A stretch of DNA of 64,000 bases from Strigops habroptila (GCF_004027225.2 NC_044283.2:15890992-15954991); one strand, 5' to 3'. Shown: positions 1 through 14,410, numbered from the stretch's first letter. Program-made: numbers and translations. Notes: generated by a model not told the origin, from the letters alone.

Positions 1-683
1 ATAAGGAGTCTCTCTTGACCTCAGTTTCTGAGGTGAAAGGTGATGCCTTGCAGTGTATAATTCACATGCATGGACATGCCATAGTACGTCGAATCAGCAG
101 GTTTCATTGATTTTCTTTGATTTCTATTCTACTGCTCTCACATGCATAATCAAGTGCAGGTTTATAACAAAACAAAGATCTGAGGCCAGCTTGTGCCTTT
201 GTGCAGTGACATCAACACAAAGAGAACTGAGCAGGTGTTGCTACAGATATACTCCCAGGTGTTGCAGTGACAGTGTAACTAGCAATTGTCAGTTCATTAG
301 GCAGACCTAGGTTTCCATGATCCCACAGGCAGAAGGTTATAATGCTCTGTTTTAGTGACTACCCAGAGTGTGAAGCATCTTTATGGAACTACACAAGTTG
401 GTGTAATTTCAAGTACCTCTAGAGGAACCTTTTCTCTGTAATACACAAGCCTGCACTGAACATAGCTGGACCAGACCCAAGGCCTCACCCATAATGTTTA
501 CATTAAGTGAAACATATTTTTATTTGCGTTCTGTTGTGCAACTACTTGGATGTATCAACATGGACACATACCAGTGCTTTCAGATACGTTATTTCTGACT
601 ATAGGTCAAGAGTTTGTCTTCATGCTCACTTTTGTACCTCTTCTGTTGTAATATAAAATGTTGACTGTAAAATCGAGATCTGT

Positions 684-689
684 AATAAA
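684..689 (+). other. Candidate poly(A) signal AATAAA
   Basis: A perfect AATAAA lies in AT-rich sequence, with an AATATA variant about 35 bases earlier and a T-rich stretch after it. In the human order the gene left of FGFBP1 is CD38, transcribed towards FGFBP1, which would be the plus strand here, so this could be the 3' end of that transcript. No coding exon was recognised, and a hexamer alone is weak evidence. Confidence 0.2.
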
Positions 690-1952
690 ATTGCTGATGG
701 CAAACATTGTTAATTCAGTTTCACATTCTGCTCAACCTCAGACTGAACATGAAAGTAACTCACTTCCTAAAATTAACTGAGAAATTCTTTCCACATATGA
801 AACTCTTTATATACCCACCCAGGGAAGCAGAGAAAGGGCACAGTGCGCAATCTTCCTCAGACTGTACTCTCCCTACCTCACTCTCCATCCTATACAGAGA
901 AGTCATCGTCTTTATAGGTGTCTGGAAGTGAAACATCCTGTGTCTTTATCTTGAAAACAGACATCCAGATATATATGTTGTTCTCAGACATATTAATTAA
1001 CAAACATGACTGTTCTTATCAGTGGCTAGTAGCAAAATGCTATGGAGCAAATCTGTGTTATTGAAAGCTGAGGTGAACACTTAATATAGGCAACTGTGCT
1101 GGAGTAAATGACAACTTTGTAACACAGGTCCCAGCAAAAAGTCTTTCTTTCACAGGTATGTAAAATGACACATCTTTACAGGGAAACTTGGCAATAAACA
1201 CAGCATTAGGGAAATAACTGAACTTGCAATAGCCTGGTTTCACTCTGGCTTGTTACTCTGCTGCAAAGAGGGGCTGCAGGTTTTGTGGATTTGCATTGAG
1301 TGTGCTGAGAAGAGGATGCAGGACACTAATGGTTCATTTGCTTTTCCTCTCGTTATCACTTGCAAGGGGAGACGAGTCAGCCCAAGCACAGTGGCTACCA
1401 CATGCTCTTGATATGCCTCAGTTCCTTTCCCCAGCTCCACTCCCAAGGCCCATACCTACCGTACCCTGCTGCTTGTCCTTAAGGAGGGAGCATTAGTGTT
1501 AGCCCTCTTCATTAGTACAGGTGCACCATAGATGTACATCTGCCCCACAAACACACACTCAAGCCTCTGCTGCTCACATCACATACATCGTAGCAGAACA
1601 TGAGTGAGCTCATTTCCAACAAGCTTTTTTATTACCTGTGATCACACATGTGAAATGGCATGCTGACATGCCCTACCAGACATGTATAATTCAAATCCTA
1701 TTGCTCTGCTGAAAATTTATAAACCAAAAAAACTTTCAAACCAATACAAAGTGTCCCAAATTCACAGAAAACTAAATAAAAGAAGAATAATCTGTGATTT
1801 TCCCTACTATGTGGAAGAACTATTTCGTAATATAGTTTGAAATGTTGGGTTTTGAAAATATGCTTTCAAACTGATGAAGGTAATCTCTGTCTAAATTTGT
1901 TCAAGATAAATGGGCTAGCTCGTGCCCCAAGCCCATAGCAAACATTGCCAAA

Positions 1953-2000
1953 GAGCGCTGCCCAGAAACCCAAGAGGAGCACTGCCCAGAAACCTGAGAG
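1953..2000. repeat. 24-bp direct tandem duplication
   Basis: Two adjacent 24-base units, 1953-1976 and 1977-2000, differ at only three positions. Each has the core CTGCCCAGAAACC. There are only two copies, so this is a local duplication, not a satellite. Confidence 0.7.
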
Positions 2001-2562
2001 GAATCTGAGTTATTGTGCGATAAGGTGATATCAGCATTATGTACTCCCAGAAAGACACAGCCCTAGGAAAGCTACTTCTATGACTTTATTAGCACAGCAT
2101 TGCAGCTACCCCAGTCTTTGATGTACTTACCCTGACAAGAGCCTGCAATTATTAAACTTATTTTTGAAATTAGGAAACAAATGAAATACAGAAATATTTG
2201 TTCTCCTTGCTAGCCATCACTTGGCCTTGGGCTTGATTTGAAACATGTCAGCCTCCCCTAGGGTCAGGCCATATGCAAACAGCCTGAATTCCACTCAGCC
2301 CCATATGCCTTGTGTATCTTGTTGCCTGACCCCAGGTAGCTGCCCCTACACATCACTTCAGCCTCCTGAATCTCCCTGCATTCACCTGTGAGGAACCACT
2401 AGCTCTTTCCACTGCTTATGTGTGTGGATGTGGATGAAATTAATGACTCTGATTATAGGCTTTCATTTAAAGTAACAAGCCTTATTCATCTAGAGAAAAA
2501 ATCAAAAACTGGAAATAAATGTTTAAACACGTGAAGGTCAATAAATTTTACCCACAGCACCT

Positions 2563-2577
2563 TTTTTTTTTTTTTTA
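2563..2577. repeat. Poly(T) tract
   Basis: A run of about 15 T, followed shortly by further T-rich sequence. Simple low-complexity DNA; no retroposon body could be recognised next to it. Confidence 0.6.
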
Positions 2578-5500
2578 ACCTTCTTTTTTGTGCCACTTTT
2601 TTTCGGAGTCCAAAATTCTTAGTACAGTTCTGTAACATAATCTAAGGGGAAAAGTCTTTGAAGAAGGGGGTTTGATTTTGTTTATATGTGTATTGGCAGT
2701 GTATAGTGCAGTGGATCTGAGTTTCCCTAGAGACTGGCAGTAAGGGAGTGGTTTTATATGGGACCCAACATAGCTAAAGTACTGCAGGGTCTATCAGTCA
2801 GAGGCAGAAGTTTCCCCTTGCTAAATTTGGGCTACCTTTATGCATGTATCTGTGAAGACTTCCTCATAATCGAAACAGTGATCCTCAGACACTGTCTTAC
2901 ACAAAAGAGCTCTGTAGGAAGAGTAGAAAAAGGAGCCTTCAGGTAGGACGTCCAGAAAACAGGCTGCATCTCAGAAACTCTTAATGGCAGTATTATTTAG
3001 AGTCTTAAGACAACAATTAAATGTGCTATGAGCCTGATCCTTCCTATTAAATAGTTTGAAAGGAGTAATGCACTGGCTAATCCAAAAAGAAAACCAAAAC
3101 ATTTTGCACTTAAAACATGAAGGCTGGTGAAAAGATAAAAATCAAATACTATGGCTGAATGACAGAATCAAACCCACAGTAAATACAACACAAGCCACAG
3201 TAGTGGAAGAAAATGATACAGAAAAGGTCTAGATAGGTAGTTGGATCCTAATGACCATATTGTCTACCTATAACCTTGGGATGTACACCTACCTGTCCTC
3301 AAACCTGAAGGGCTGTATTCAGCACTTGACTAAGCCACAGAGAGCTGTGCTGGCTTAAGCAGCCTTTCCAGTTCACTCCTTATCTTGCAGAAGCATCCCT
3401 CTGTTCTGCCAGCACAAATGCTTCATGAAACTCCTGATGAACCAGGACAGCCAAATACTTTTTTCAGGTAATACTTTTTTCCCTGCTTAGCAAAAAAATG
3501 AGCTTATATCTAGCTGAAAAAAATGGGAATCAATGGGACTTTTTTGTTTCAAAGTGTATGTTTAGTTTCATCAGTGCATTGTGGAGTGGGAGAGGGCAGC
3601 TGCCTGCTCACTGTTCCTCCTGTGTGACACTGCTTGCTCAGATCAGAAGAGCCTAAGCAGCACATACAAGAGCATCTACTCCACACCAGCACATTTCACA
3701 GCAATACTGCTAACTTCACCATGATTCATTTCACTACTGTGTGAAATGAATGTGTGTGCATTGAGGGATTGTAGAGTGAAAGGGGTTAAAATCCACACTA
3801 AATACGTTAGATAGGATTGGTATTATTCAAGATTAATCACCTCACTGTACAGACTTCCTCTATAGTCAAAGGGACAGACCAGGTACCTCCTGAAAGCAGT
3901 TATCCTGCTCTGCACTGGTGGGGTAAGAGACTAGGAACAATGTGTGCTCCAACATAAGCTTCTTACCTCTCTCCACTGGCTATGAAAGTTGCCTAGATTA
4001 TTAGCTCAAATTATAAAATCAGCTTCCAGGTGGCTAAGGTTGCATAAAACAAATCTCAGACATAGAATGTTTCCCAGTGAGAAATATTCCTAAACAGAAA
4101 AGGACATCTAAGCATGCTCTCACAGAGAGAGATGAAAGGGTTTGCAAAATATTTAAGAATTGTAATTTCACAATCCATTTTCTGAGTATGTAAAGCCATA
4201 GTTCTAAAATCTGCTGACGTTGCAGGAACTGGCTGTGTGATAATGAAATCTTTCAAGCATACCAAATGCAGTTAGAAAATCTGGTATTGTGCTAGAGAAA
4301 AAAACCCCCATGCTGTTATTAATCTGCTGCCTGTATTTCATATATTGTTTTCTGTTGACTACCTCCATTTTCAAGACTGAGATCACATTTGCTTGCTTTA
4401 GGATTTTTGTGCACATGCCATACTTCCTTAGATCTATTTTTGCCAATTTAGGCACAGAAGAAATTGCCTGATGCCACTATGGCAAAAAACTTGCAATTTC
4501 TTTCCTATTGCCTAATGGAGTAAAAATGCATCAAGTGTTATTTATGAATTATATTTACACCTTAAATAGCGTAAAGGGTAGCTTAAATGTTTTTTTCTCT
4601 TATTGAAATTGAAAATCCAGAAATCAGTCAGTATAGGAGGGTTACACTAATGGCTTGCACAGGACTAGGACAAACTCCAGGAAGAATATTTTCCCATTCC
4701 TAGTCTTCTTGAAATGTTAGTCAAATCAATAGCACTGCATTGCAATTAGACCTGGGACTTCTGCAGCTGAGGTCTGAACATTAGGAGCTCGAGCAAAAGG
4801 TCTCCTATCTGCGAACATTAGCAAATTACATTCCCTGTGGGTCAGACACAGAGGATGTATAATTTGATAAACAGTCAGTTGGAGCTGCATTGGGATAGAT
4901 GATAAACTTCTTGACGACAAGGCCCTGTGCAGAACCATATTTTTGTGTTACATATGCTACATACAACGTTAGGTGACCAGAAGGAGCCAGCTTTGCTTCT
5001 CCTGAAGTCAGACTTTCAACAACATTGGCATGTTTGGTTTCTAGCAGGAAAACATTAAAAAAGACTAAGAAGTGGTCTAGACATAAGTAAACAATAGAAA
5101 TAAACATAATAGTAATATGGATAATAGCCCATTCCTTATTTCTACAGATTTTGTTTCAGAGATTTTTATCAGAGGCTCATAGCTTCTATGAGCAATATCA
5201 GACACATCTGATACGTGATCTGTGGGACTATTTCACAATGTAGTAAAATAATAATCTATGGCTTGCTAAGTTTAAACAAGTCCTGTGATGCTTGAATCTT
5301 TTTTTCATTAATCAATCAACTACACTTTTCTTTGCACTGTAGCTGTATTGAATGCACTCTATTATAGACAGTGATTCATTCCTAGGGCTACTTGGGACTT
5401 GCTATGTAACAGTGGGAAAACAAATCTCCAGATCTGAGATTTCCTGCCTGAATGGGAGGAACAATAAGCTGATATTTTAACATTTTAAGATCACCAGGGT

Positions 5501-8500
5501 TATCATAATATCTAAGATGATCTTATGAATACTACGGCTTTTTAGTTTATCCTATATCATGCCTCTACTCTGTCCTTAAATTGTGCTTTAGGCTAATGCA
5601 ACCTTTGCAGAAAGGCACTAGCCTCATGCTCCCTGATAACATGAGGCGATGAAGCATCCACTCTTCCCATCTTAGGTTGTGCCGGTAAATACTCAGCACC
5701 ATTCTTGGAAATTAATTTATACTTTGCCTACATTCAGGTTGCAGAAACTTCTTGTATCCCATGCTAAAGATCTTTTCTTTTGTGGGGAAGGGTAGCTTCT
5801 CCTGAAAGTAATTCTTAATACAGACACTTCTTACTCTCTTTTGTTGGTGAATTAAAGAGATCAGCCGTTGTAAACACTTGAGGATTATTCATTTGGTAGA
5901 GTCTGTGAGTTTTTACTTCACCCTCTCCTATTCTTTGTTATTCTTGTAGTGCAAATAGACATCTTATATCCCCTGCAGCATGCTATTGGGTTAGACTGAC
6001 AGAGCTAGACTGAAATTCAATCCCTGCTTTTATTGTATTTATCCCCTGTGGGTCATAATTAAATGATTATAGAAAGTAGTCACAAGTGTGTTGGTGTAAA
6101 GTCAAGAGGCAGATTCTCTGCTACTGAAAACCAAATCAGTTGTTACTCTAACCAGCAGAATTCAGTGGATATTGTGGTCAAAATACTCAGATGCAGGGAA
6201 GTTTCAGGGAACCTCTTTTTCAAATACAAATTATACGTATCAAGCTTTACTTATTAGCTTTCCTGAAAGCCAAAAATCTCTCACCAGCATCAACATATCA
6301 CAATACCAATTTACCAAGAGAAAACAACAATCCTGACAACTTAACGACCTCTTTACAAAGGTCTGAGTTCTTTCTGAATCTAAATACTAAATTGAAGCAC
6401 AAAATGTCATGGAAACATAGCTGTAGACCTGCTGATGTCCTACAGTCCTCTTTAACTCCCCACCCCTGCTCTAGTGATACACATGTTCTATCTGACCATA
6501 CTTCTAATATTTTTTTCTGTTTATGACTAGTTTCTACTCAGTTCTCCATGAAAACAGAGATGCCTGTAAGTAAAATGGGTGGAAGTTACAAGCACGTGAG
6601 CTGTGGAATATAACTGAACATTGAAACCAAAAAAAGATGATAGATATTTCAAAGAAGAGGAGCAAAATCACGTAATATTCTCTGTCCTTTTGGTTTGGAT
6701 TGCGTGTGTTCACAGTCTCACAATATTACCTTAAAGTAAGTGTCACAGAGATAATTTACTGGGAGAAGACTTTGATCTGGGGATGTACAGCATGACAAAT
6801 TGCATCAGTGCAGAAATAATTGCTTTTTAATTACAATGTCAAAAATGATACAGTCCCACAGCAGAAATATACCAGTCTGTGTTCCTAAAATTGCCACTCT
6901 TTTCACTGACATTGTGTTCAATTAGCTCAGCAAAGGTTACTTTGGCCAAGACTTAACATGATAAAACTTGATGTAGTAAATTAAAAATGGATAGGAAATT
7001 ATTCATATATCTCCTCCTGCACTATTTTCAGCAGTGGGTGAGTTGTACTAAATATTAATGACAGCAAAATTAGAAAGTGCCTGGGCTGCCCCATGAGCTG
7101 AGAAGCACCTACTGGTCAATAAACCTATGGTAGAGACTATTGCAAAATGTCCCTAGCCAGAGATAAAAATATCATTACCTGAATTCAGTTAAAACTCTGC
7201 TTAGTATTGTCAAGGATATTCCAGGTAATGATTACAGAGAGAGAACCCAGCTTTTTGTACTGCTTTGTTCCCAGTTCAGAGTCCACCCAGGAAAGAGTCC
7301 AGCCACACCTGTATGGATGGAGCAGCATCCCTAATGCAGTGACTGTGCTACAGCATCCTGGTTCATGGCATACCAGAATCCACGATGGGCAACATTTCGA
7401 CGAGCAGAGCAGGAGGAGAGCATCAGCCATGCCCTGGGCCTGCTTGGGCATCTCAGACCTGAGGAAGGGAAAACAGGAGCCAATGCAGGAAGAAAACTCC
7501 CCAGGGGCTGGTTAGGAGCAATGTCACTAGAGACCCAACGTTTCCCAGAAAGAAAAGGCTGAAAGAGGAGTGAAGAAATATGATGCATCCTTGCCAGTGA
7601 TGAGTTTTAATTCCTGGTGTGATTGTCAGGATTTTTGGTTACCCCAAAGAATACATAAGTGTTAAAAAAGGTCAGTGCTTGGAAAAAAGTATGTAATCTC
7701 TGGAAGGCTTCACCACACACACTGCAGCTGAAACTGCAGTCAGAGGAGAGTGGGATTAACCAGCTTCTCTGACTGCATTCCCATTTAGCACCCAGCAAGG
7801 CCCTCCAAACACCCACATTTTTGTGATGCTCAGCAGATGCAGGGTATTTAAATCTGAATTCAATGCTTGAATGAAATAATACAGATTTATTGGTAGTATG
7901 CATGTATTGGTAATTATGATGGTGGATTAGCATAATAAAGATATAAAGAACTTCTATTATTGTAATTATAATTTTCCCTGTCATAGATGTAGTACCTCAA
8001 GACAGGCCTCAACAAAACTACAGTTCTTGTTATCAACTGAAACAGAACAAACTGTTCCCTTTAGAAAACATTGTTTCTTGAGATGTTCCTGCTTGTAAAA
8101 TTCACATAATAGCCTCAGGTAAAGACTCTTTCCTGGCAGGTTTCTGTCAATAGTAACTAAGTAACTAAGGAAGTGAAGCCTGAGTAACTTTGGATTTTGA
8201 CCCATCAGTTTCAGCTTTAACTTTTTAATTTTCTGCAGTCAGGATCAACAACAGCAGGTTCTGTGGACAATATGCAGTTTTTAAGCCATAGGTTATTTTA
8301 TGTGTTTTGGTAAGTCTTTGTAGAAATAGCACAGGAATAACAGGAACTCAATCTGTGACCCATAGGACCTTGGACAATAGCACACATTGAAAGCATGTGT
8401 TTAAATTGCAAGAAGCACTGATAACATTAGCACTGGTGTCACAGACTCCTAAAGCTGCTGCAGGCTTTTTACTGCTCTCTCTGTCTAATAAAACTACTGT

Positions 8501-11500
8501 ACTTGAGTCTGGTTGCAGACAGAATGTGGAATGACAGCAGTATGTCCAGAATTTATTTTACATACTATGCATGTATTGTTTTCCTTCACCTCTGTTTAAA
8601 CTACTAGATGTCCTGAATCCCAGGTAAATGCCTGAAATCCTGGACAACATTTCTTGATGAAAAAAGAGATGAGGTTCAAGCAAGACCACACACGTTGCTC
8701 TTACAGTTTATTTCCCAAAGGAAAATCAAGCTGTAACACATTTCTCTTTCCCCCTGTCTTCATAGTATTTATTATAACAAGTTTCTGCTCTATTACTAGC
8801 GAACAAGGTATTCACCATCATCATATAGCCCTTGTGGTTGAGAATGACTGTGCAGAGTTGCTGGTGAGCTAAACCCATGCTGTCAGCAACACTGCTCAGC
8901 ATGACCATTACAGTTGCTCTGCTGCTGGTCATGATTTTCCACCTTATTCCTGTCCCAGGTCCAGCCACTGCAGATCCAAAATGCCAACAGCTTTCCTCAT
9001 CAGGATACGCTGTACTGCTGCCTGTAACTAAGCACTTCAAAGATTTGGTTAGTACATTACATGCAGTTGAACACGTCCCTCATATATCCTAAGGCACTTA
9101 ATCTTTCTTCATTACGAGATGATACATAATGAATGAGTAAGGAATTATTGTAGGCTTTTGACTAAACTGAAGTCTTAGGCATGACTGTTTGAATATTTCA
9201 TTCCACGTTTGACCCATGTCTTCTTATGAGTGGCCATTGAACAAAATGTTTAGCAGCAGGTACAATTACTTGACCTTACTGTTTCATTATTATTGTTCGA
9301 TTCTTCCAAAATTTTGGGCAAAGGCTGATTTTTTTACATGTACACCCTTGTGATAACTGTGGGGTATTCTGACAGCATTTAACCTGGATTCATGTCTTGC
9401 TTACAGTGGCAAGCACAAGTAAAGTTCAGCCACAAGGCATATGAAAGGGCCTCATGTCCATCTACGGCAGCTTCCTTGGAGCACGGTGTTTTGTCCCTAA
9501 GGCAGGATGGATGCTGCAGACCTGCTCAGCTGTCAGCATAGTCTAGAAATCTAAAGCAACGGTAGGGCCAAGGAATTTATTTCTTCAGTGCAATGTACAT
9601 ATTTGAGTACTTTAAATGTGGATGTAAAAGACATGAAACTTTCTGAATTGTACAGAAAATTGAAGCCACTGCATGTGCGTTTTAAAAGCCTGCATGTAAT
9701 GGGGCCAGGATTGCCAGCTTGTTTCATTTGCTGCACCAATTGCTCTTAGATTTTGTGATGCCGACCACAAAAGAGGCACATGAATTTCCTTGTGGGTGAA
9801 AAAGAATATTTTTAAAACTCTTTTTCCAAGCTGAATCTTACCTGGCAGCTCAGCAGTAATGATGCCTTCATCAGACAGACTTCACTGCGCACTAGCATCT
9901 CAGTGCAAGGTCTCTTCAAATATCAGTGAAGCAAGCTAGTTTCTGGAAAGAACAAAGAAAGCATTGTTCATATGTGCTGCTTGTTGCCAGACAGATGCCT
10001 CTACCCTGAGGCCTCTGAATGGTCTACACTGTCATGCGCTGCTCAGACCTTGCCCATTATTTGTTGTTTCCTGTGAACCAGCAGTATGTGTGTTTTGTGA
10101 TTTAGTACTGTATCATGAAATGGCACACAGTAAAAAGAGCACTACACATCCTCCATGAGAGCTCTGAAGCATAATTCAGCTACCTCTAACTTATCAGCTG
10201 ATGAGTTAGAGCTGATCAAATCCAAGGACTCCCAGATTTCATGAAAATATATTTCCTCATGCCATTCCAAGTGCAGAGGTCAAGTTTTAGACCCTATTGA
10301 TTGACTTATGAGGACGAGAGGCATTTGGAAATACTTATCACTCCAAATAAGGGAGACAAAATAGGACCATAAGATAGTCTAGTCTCAGAAATGTTTCTAG
10401 CAAACAACAGATATGTTGTAGTCTCTTGTTCTCCTGCAACTGGTAGATGAAATCTGAGGTGACTGAGATGAGCAGTAACTCATCAGAGCTGGTTGCAGTA
10501 ATGAGAACATTTAAACTAGTGGGAACACGCCTAAAGAAAACAAATATTTCAAGTGTTACTACAAACAGTGAAATCAGTTTCTTTCTGTACTTAAATTAAG
10601 AATGATATTGTGACATAACAGCAGCCACCGGATGAGACTATTGCTCACTACCAATGATCAATGTGAGCTCTGGGCTGCAGGGGAATGGCACCCTTAAGAA
10701 CTTTTCATCATCAATAAAAATCAGGAGCCAGCCCAAGACTGGAGTAACACTCCATGGTAACTGGATGTCCCGGTCACAAAACCAGCCAAAAAGAATATAC
10801 TTCAATCTTTTTAGGCACTTTACATAATGTATATGGTTTATGTAAGCATATAATTTTAAGTTGCCTTTTTCCATGCATTTCTGTTCATGTGTCTGGTTGT
10901 GTAATCTAGCAAAAATGTTTTTAAGATGCCCAGAATTTTAAGTTGATTTATGTTGCTTATAAATTAAACTATTCATTTGATTTAGTAATAGATTGTCCAC
11001 TAGACTGATAGTTTTAACAGTGGAGTTGGATTAAGTTTATAGACTGGCTTTGCATTACATGTAAATTCTTCCAGAATCTAGAAAATGGTTGGATTCCCAC
11101 TTCATGATTGTTCATATTCCTTATATTCAGTCATACACCCACATAAACACTGAGAGAAGCCAATGGAAGTGTTGACATTTTGAGCTCTTGGAGAATGGAA
11201 GTCATCAAGGATTTATGTGTGACATTCAGACAGACTAATCAGAAGTTACGATAAAATTGCTAGCTCCTGGTGCTTGACATCATGGTGTTCCCAAGTGCCA
11301 TTCTGTGGTGACCCAAAGAAACGAACACTAAATCAGAAAATTCTGAAGCCAAAGTAATACTTAATGTAAGCCCTCAATCAGGTTGCTCATTCTGAAGGTC
11401 TTATGACTCACTGAGCTGGGCCTTCTCTTGTTTCCTGCACAAAGGTGGATTTCTCTCCATACGAATGAAAGTCTTTGGTGTTCTATTATTTCTTTTGCTT

Positions 11501-13116
11501 CCTTCTGACTTTGATTAATGGTAGTAATGCAGAAGAAAGATTTATTATAGCACCTGGCTAGTATTCTGCAGATGTATGAAATGTGGCTAGGTTTTGTTTA
11601 GCATGTTCTAAGAAAGCAAATCTTCCTGTGATATATACAGCAGAACCTATTTCAGCTGTACGGAAATCACAAAAGGCAATTATCCTTAGAACTGCCAAAG
11701 ACAGATACATGATGGCTTCATCCACCTTCCAGGGTTTTGGTCTCTCTGTTGCTTAGATCACACTCAGAAGAGCTTTCAACTTTTTCAAAAACTGTAGCTC
11801 AGCGATCAGAAAACATAAAAAAGAGAAAATTGGTCAGTTCTATTGAGTCTGCATTCTGGTCCCCCATAGACCCCAAACTGCTCCCATTGTCCAAACTTGA
11901 GCAATAGAGAAGTTTCTATCATTCCTGCAGCAATGCCTGTTTTCTCATCTTGCTATTTGAATTCTTAAAAACAGATACTCTACCTTTCTCTAAAATTTCC
12001 TTGCACATATATTGCCAGGAAAAGTAACAATGTGCTATTTATCTGGGCAGAACAAAGCTGGTGACTCTACAAATACCATTCTCAATTAATTCTACAGACT
12101 GTCTGGATGACGAGTTGGTAGCAACTCTTCGTGTCACACAATTATCTAACAAGACAACATTAGGAAGTCAATATTACATTCTGCATGGATTGGCAATTCT
12201 CTCAAACCAGGCATTTCAGGCAAATATAAGGGAGAAAGGTATGTTCAAAACCAATCATCATTTGATACCCCATTATCAAAGTAGAAGATATATTACTTAG
12301 AAGCACTGTTCAGTATGCTGGCAGCCACCATGAACAGGCTTGAGCTACATATTCCTGGAAACTGAAGAACTTCCATATCCATCAGGTCAGATACATATCC
12401 ATTAGCTACCAGTGAGATCATGTTGACTGGAGTGTTTGCTGAACTCATGCAGCAGTTGTGTCTTGTATTCATGAAGAAGCCTCAAAGGCATGGCCTAAAA
12501 GAGTGTAGAAAGAAAGAGCTGCTGGTAGACGTTATTTGTGCCACTTTCTCCTTTGGGACTGCTTTCAGTTGTTCAATTAATTCTATTTGCAAGCAGTTCA
12601 TTTCTTGGCCACCTCTGATTTACTGGTCGATAGTAAATTACTGAAGCTATTTCAAAGAATAAAATTAATCCTAACTAGAGGCCAAATTTACTTCTGAGTA
12701 GTATTTTTGTAAGTCCAGAGGAGCTCCATTAGTACTGAATAGACATGTCCCTGAAAACAGTGTTCTTGTGTAAACAGGAGGACCTCAGGACGAAAACACA
12801 GGACCTCTCAAGGAATAGAAATATAGGTTTCAAATGCCGAATTCAACATTCATTTGGCAAGAGACCGAAGGGTGATATGAAGACTGGTGCTCGGTAGCAA
12901 GTTGAGTTAGTTTTCATCTCTAAGTAAATCTTGCCTTGCTTCTGACGACTGAAGCCAATATACTAACAGAAAAATTATCTATAGACAGAAACATCTACAG
13001 GAGCAAGCAGAGGGCACATTCACATAAGCCATTCAGGCATTACCCAATATCATCAGTTCCAAAGAGAAGCCTAATTTCAAGCATTTAGTCTTGCGATACT
13101 TGGTATAAAAGAAAGA

Positions 13117-13334
13117 ATAAAAAACCCCCCAAAAACCAACCAAAACCAAACCCAAAAAAACCCAAACCTACAGTTTTTGAGGGAAACGGCTCAAAAAGTC
13201 AACAGCACCTGCCAGTTCATAAGTTTGTAATGACTCACCAAACACCACTAAACCCACTCTAATACAATTCTGGTTTTGGGGGGTTTTTTATTTCATTTTG
13301 GTTTAGGTTTTTTTGGTTTGTTTTTTTTTTTTTT
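13117..13334. repeat. A/C-rich and T/G-rich inverted repeat
   Basis: The left arm (13117-13169) is built from A-runs broken by CC, CCC and CCCCCC. The right arm (13272-13334) is its approximate reverse complement, with GG and GGGGGG between T-runs, ending in about 14 T. The spacer is about 100 bases. The arms could pair imperfectly as a long hairpin. A similar A/C-rich tract without a partner arm lies at 28686-28740. Confidence 0.6.
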
Positions 13335-13745
13335 CCATATGCCCCTGACTCATACTTCATCTGTTCTCACAGAGGCAGGAGACATAGACCTGTGTGATGT
13401 GCTTCTGGAGTGAGCCTGGTTTACATCCATCTTCTGTTCTTTCATTGCCACAAAGGCCTGTAAAACAAGTTGGTACTTGAATATCCACCTGAAGATAAGG
13501 TGTAGGCTCACAATGTCACAAAAGAAATATATAAGATAGTAGAGACATCCAGCTAAACATTAGCAGCTTTTGAAAAGGGAAACTCCAGTGGGACTTCGCT
13601 TGGAAATATACTACAGCTGGGTAAAGAGAAACTGCATACTCAGGTTCTGAGAAGTCTTTTTAATACTACGACAGGTCTTTGTTTTACTTTTGGTAATAAA
13701 ATTACTGTGTTCATCTATTTTTTTTTCCCCTTTTTCTGCATAACC

Positions 13746-14410
13746 ACAGAATCATAGAATGGTTTGGGTTGGAAGGGACTTTAAAGATCATCTAGTTCCA
13801 TCCCTTCTTCCATGGGCAGGGAGACCTTCCACTAGACCATGTTGCTCCAAGTCCCGTCCAACCTGGCCGTGAACACTTCCAGGGTTGGGGCAGCCGCAGC
13901 TTCTCTGGGCAACCTGCACCAGTGTTTCACCACCGTCATAGCAAAGAATTTCTTCCTAGTATCTAATCTAAATCAACCCTCTTTCAGTTTAAAGCCATTC
14001 TCCCTTCTCCTGTCACTACACACCCTTGTAAAAAGTCCCTCTCCAGATTTCCTGTAGACCCCTTTAGGTACTGGAAGCTGCTCTAAGGTCTCCCTGGAGC
14101 CTTCTCTTCTCCAGGTTGAACAACCTCAGCTCTTTCAGCCTCTCTTCATAGCAGAGGTGCTCCAGCCCTCTGAGCATCTTCATGGCCTCCTCTGGAGTCA
14201 CTCGAGCAGGTCCACACCCCTCTTTTGTTGGGGGTCCCAAAGCTGGATGCAGTACTGCAGGTGGGGTCTCATGAGAGCAGAATAGAGGGGAAGAATCATC
14301 TTCCATGACCTGCTGGCTATACTCCTTTTGATGCAGCCCAGCATCTGGTTGGCTGCAAAAAAAGTGTGATTACCTGGCTGGACATTGGCCAGGACATCAT
14401 CAATTAACAT
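13746..14410 (-). mobile_element. CR1 LINE, truncated, 3' end of ORF2 plus 3' UTR
   Basis: On the minus strand the element ends at about 13746 with the CR1 hallmark CCATTCTATGATTCTGTG. Upstream, to about 14360, the minus strand encodes the tail of the CR1 reverse-transcriptase protein: [12 protein letters not shown] near 14330 and [14 protein letters not shown] near 14140. These blocks are in different frames, so the copy is frameshifted and dead. It is 5'-truncated, as is usual for CR1; its left (5') limit near 14410 is approximate. Confidence 0.9.

Larger units (their letters stand above)
1..13110. other. Gene-poor intergenic sequence
   Basis: AT-rich, non-repetitive-looking DNA. No open frame here is longer than about 125 codons and none resembles a known protein or carries convincing splice sites. 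It holds a possible plus-strand poly(A) signal at 684, a 24-bp tandem duplication at 1953-2000 and a T-tract at 2563-2577. By mammalian synteny the CD38/BST1 side of the cluster should lie to the left, but I could not recognise a CD38 exon. Confidence 0.6.

Noticed and set aside
1-310. Possible last exon of CD38 at the left edge
   Set aside because: The frame containing LQC near position 48 does not continue to resemble the CD38 C-terminus, and no splice acceptor is visible.
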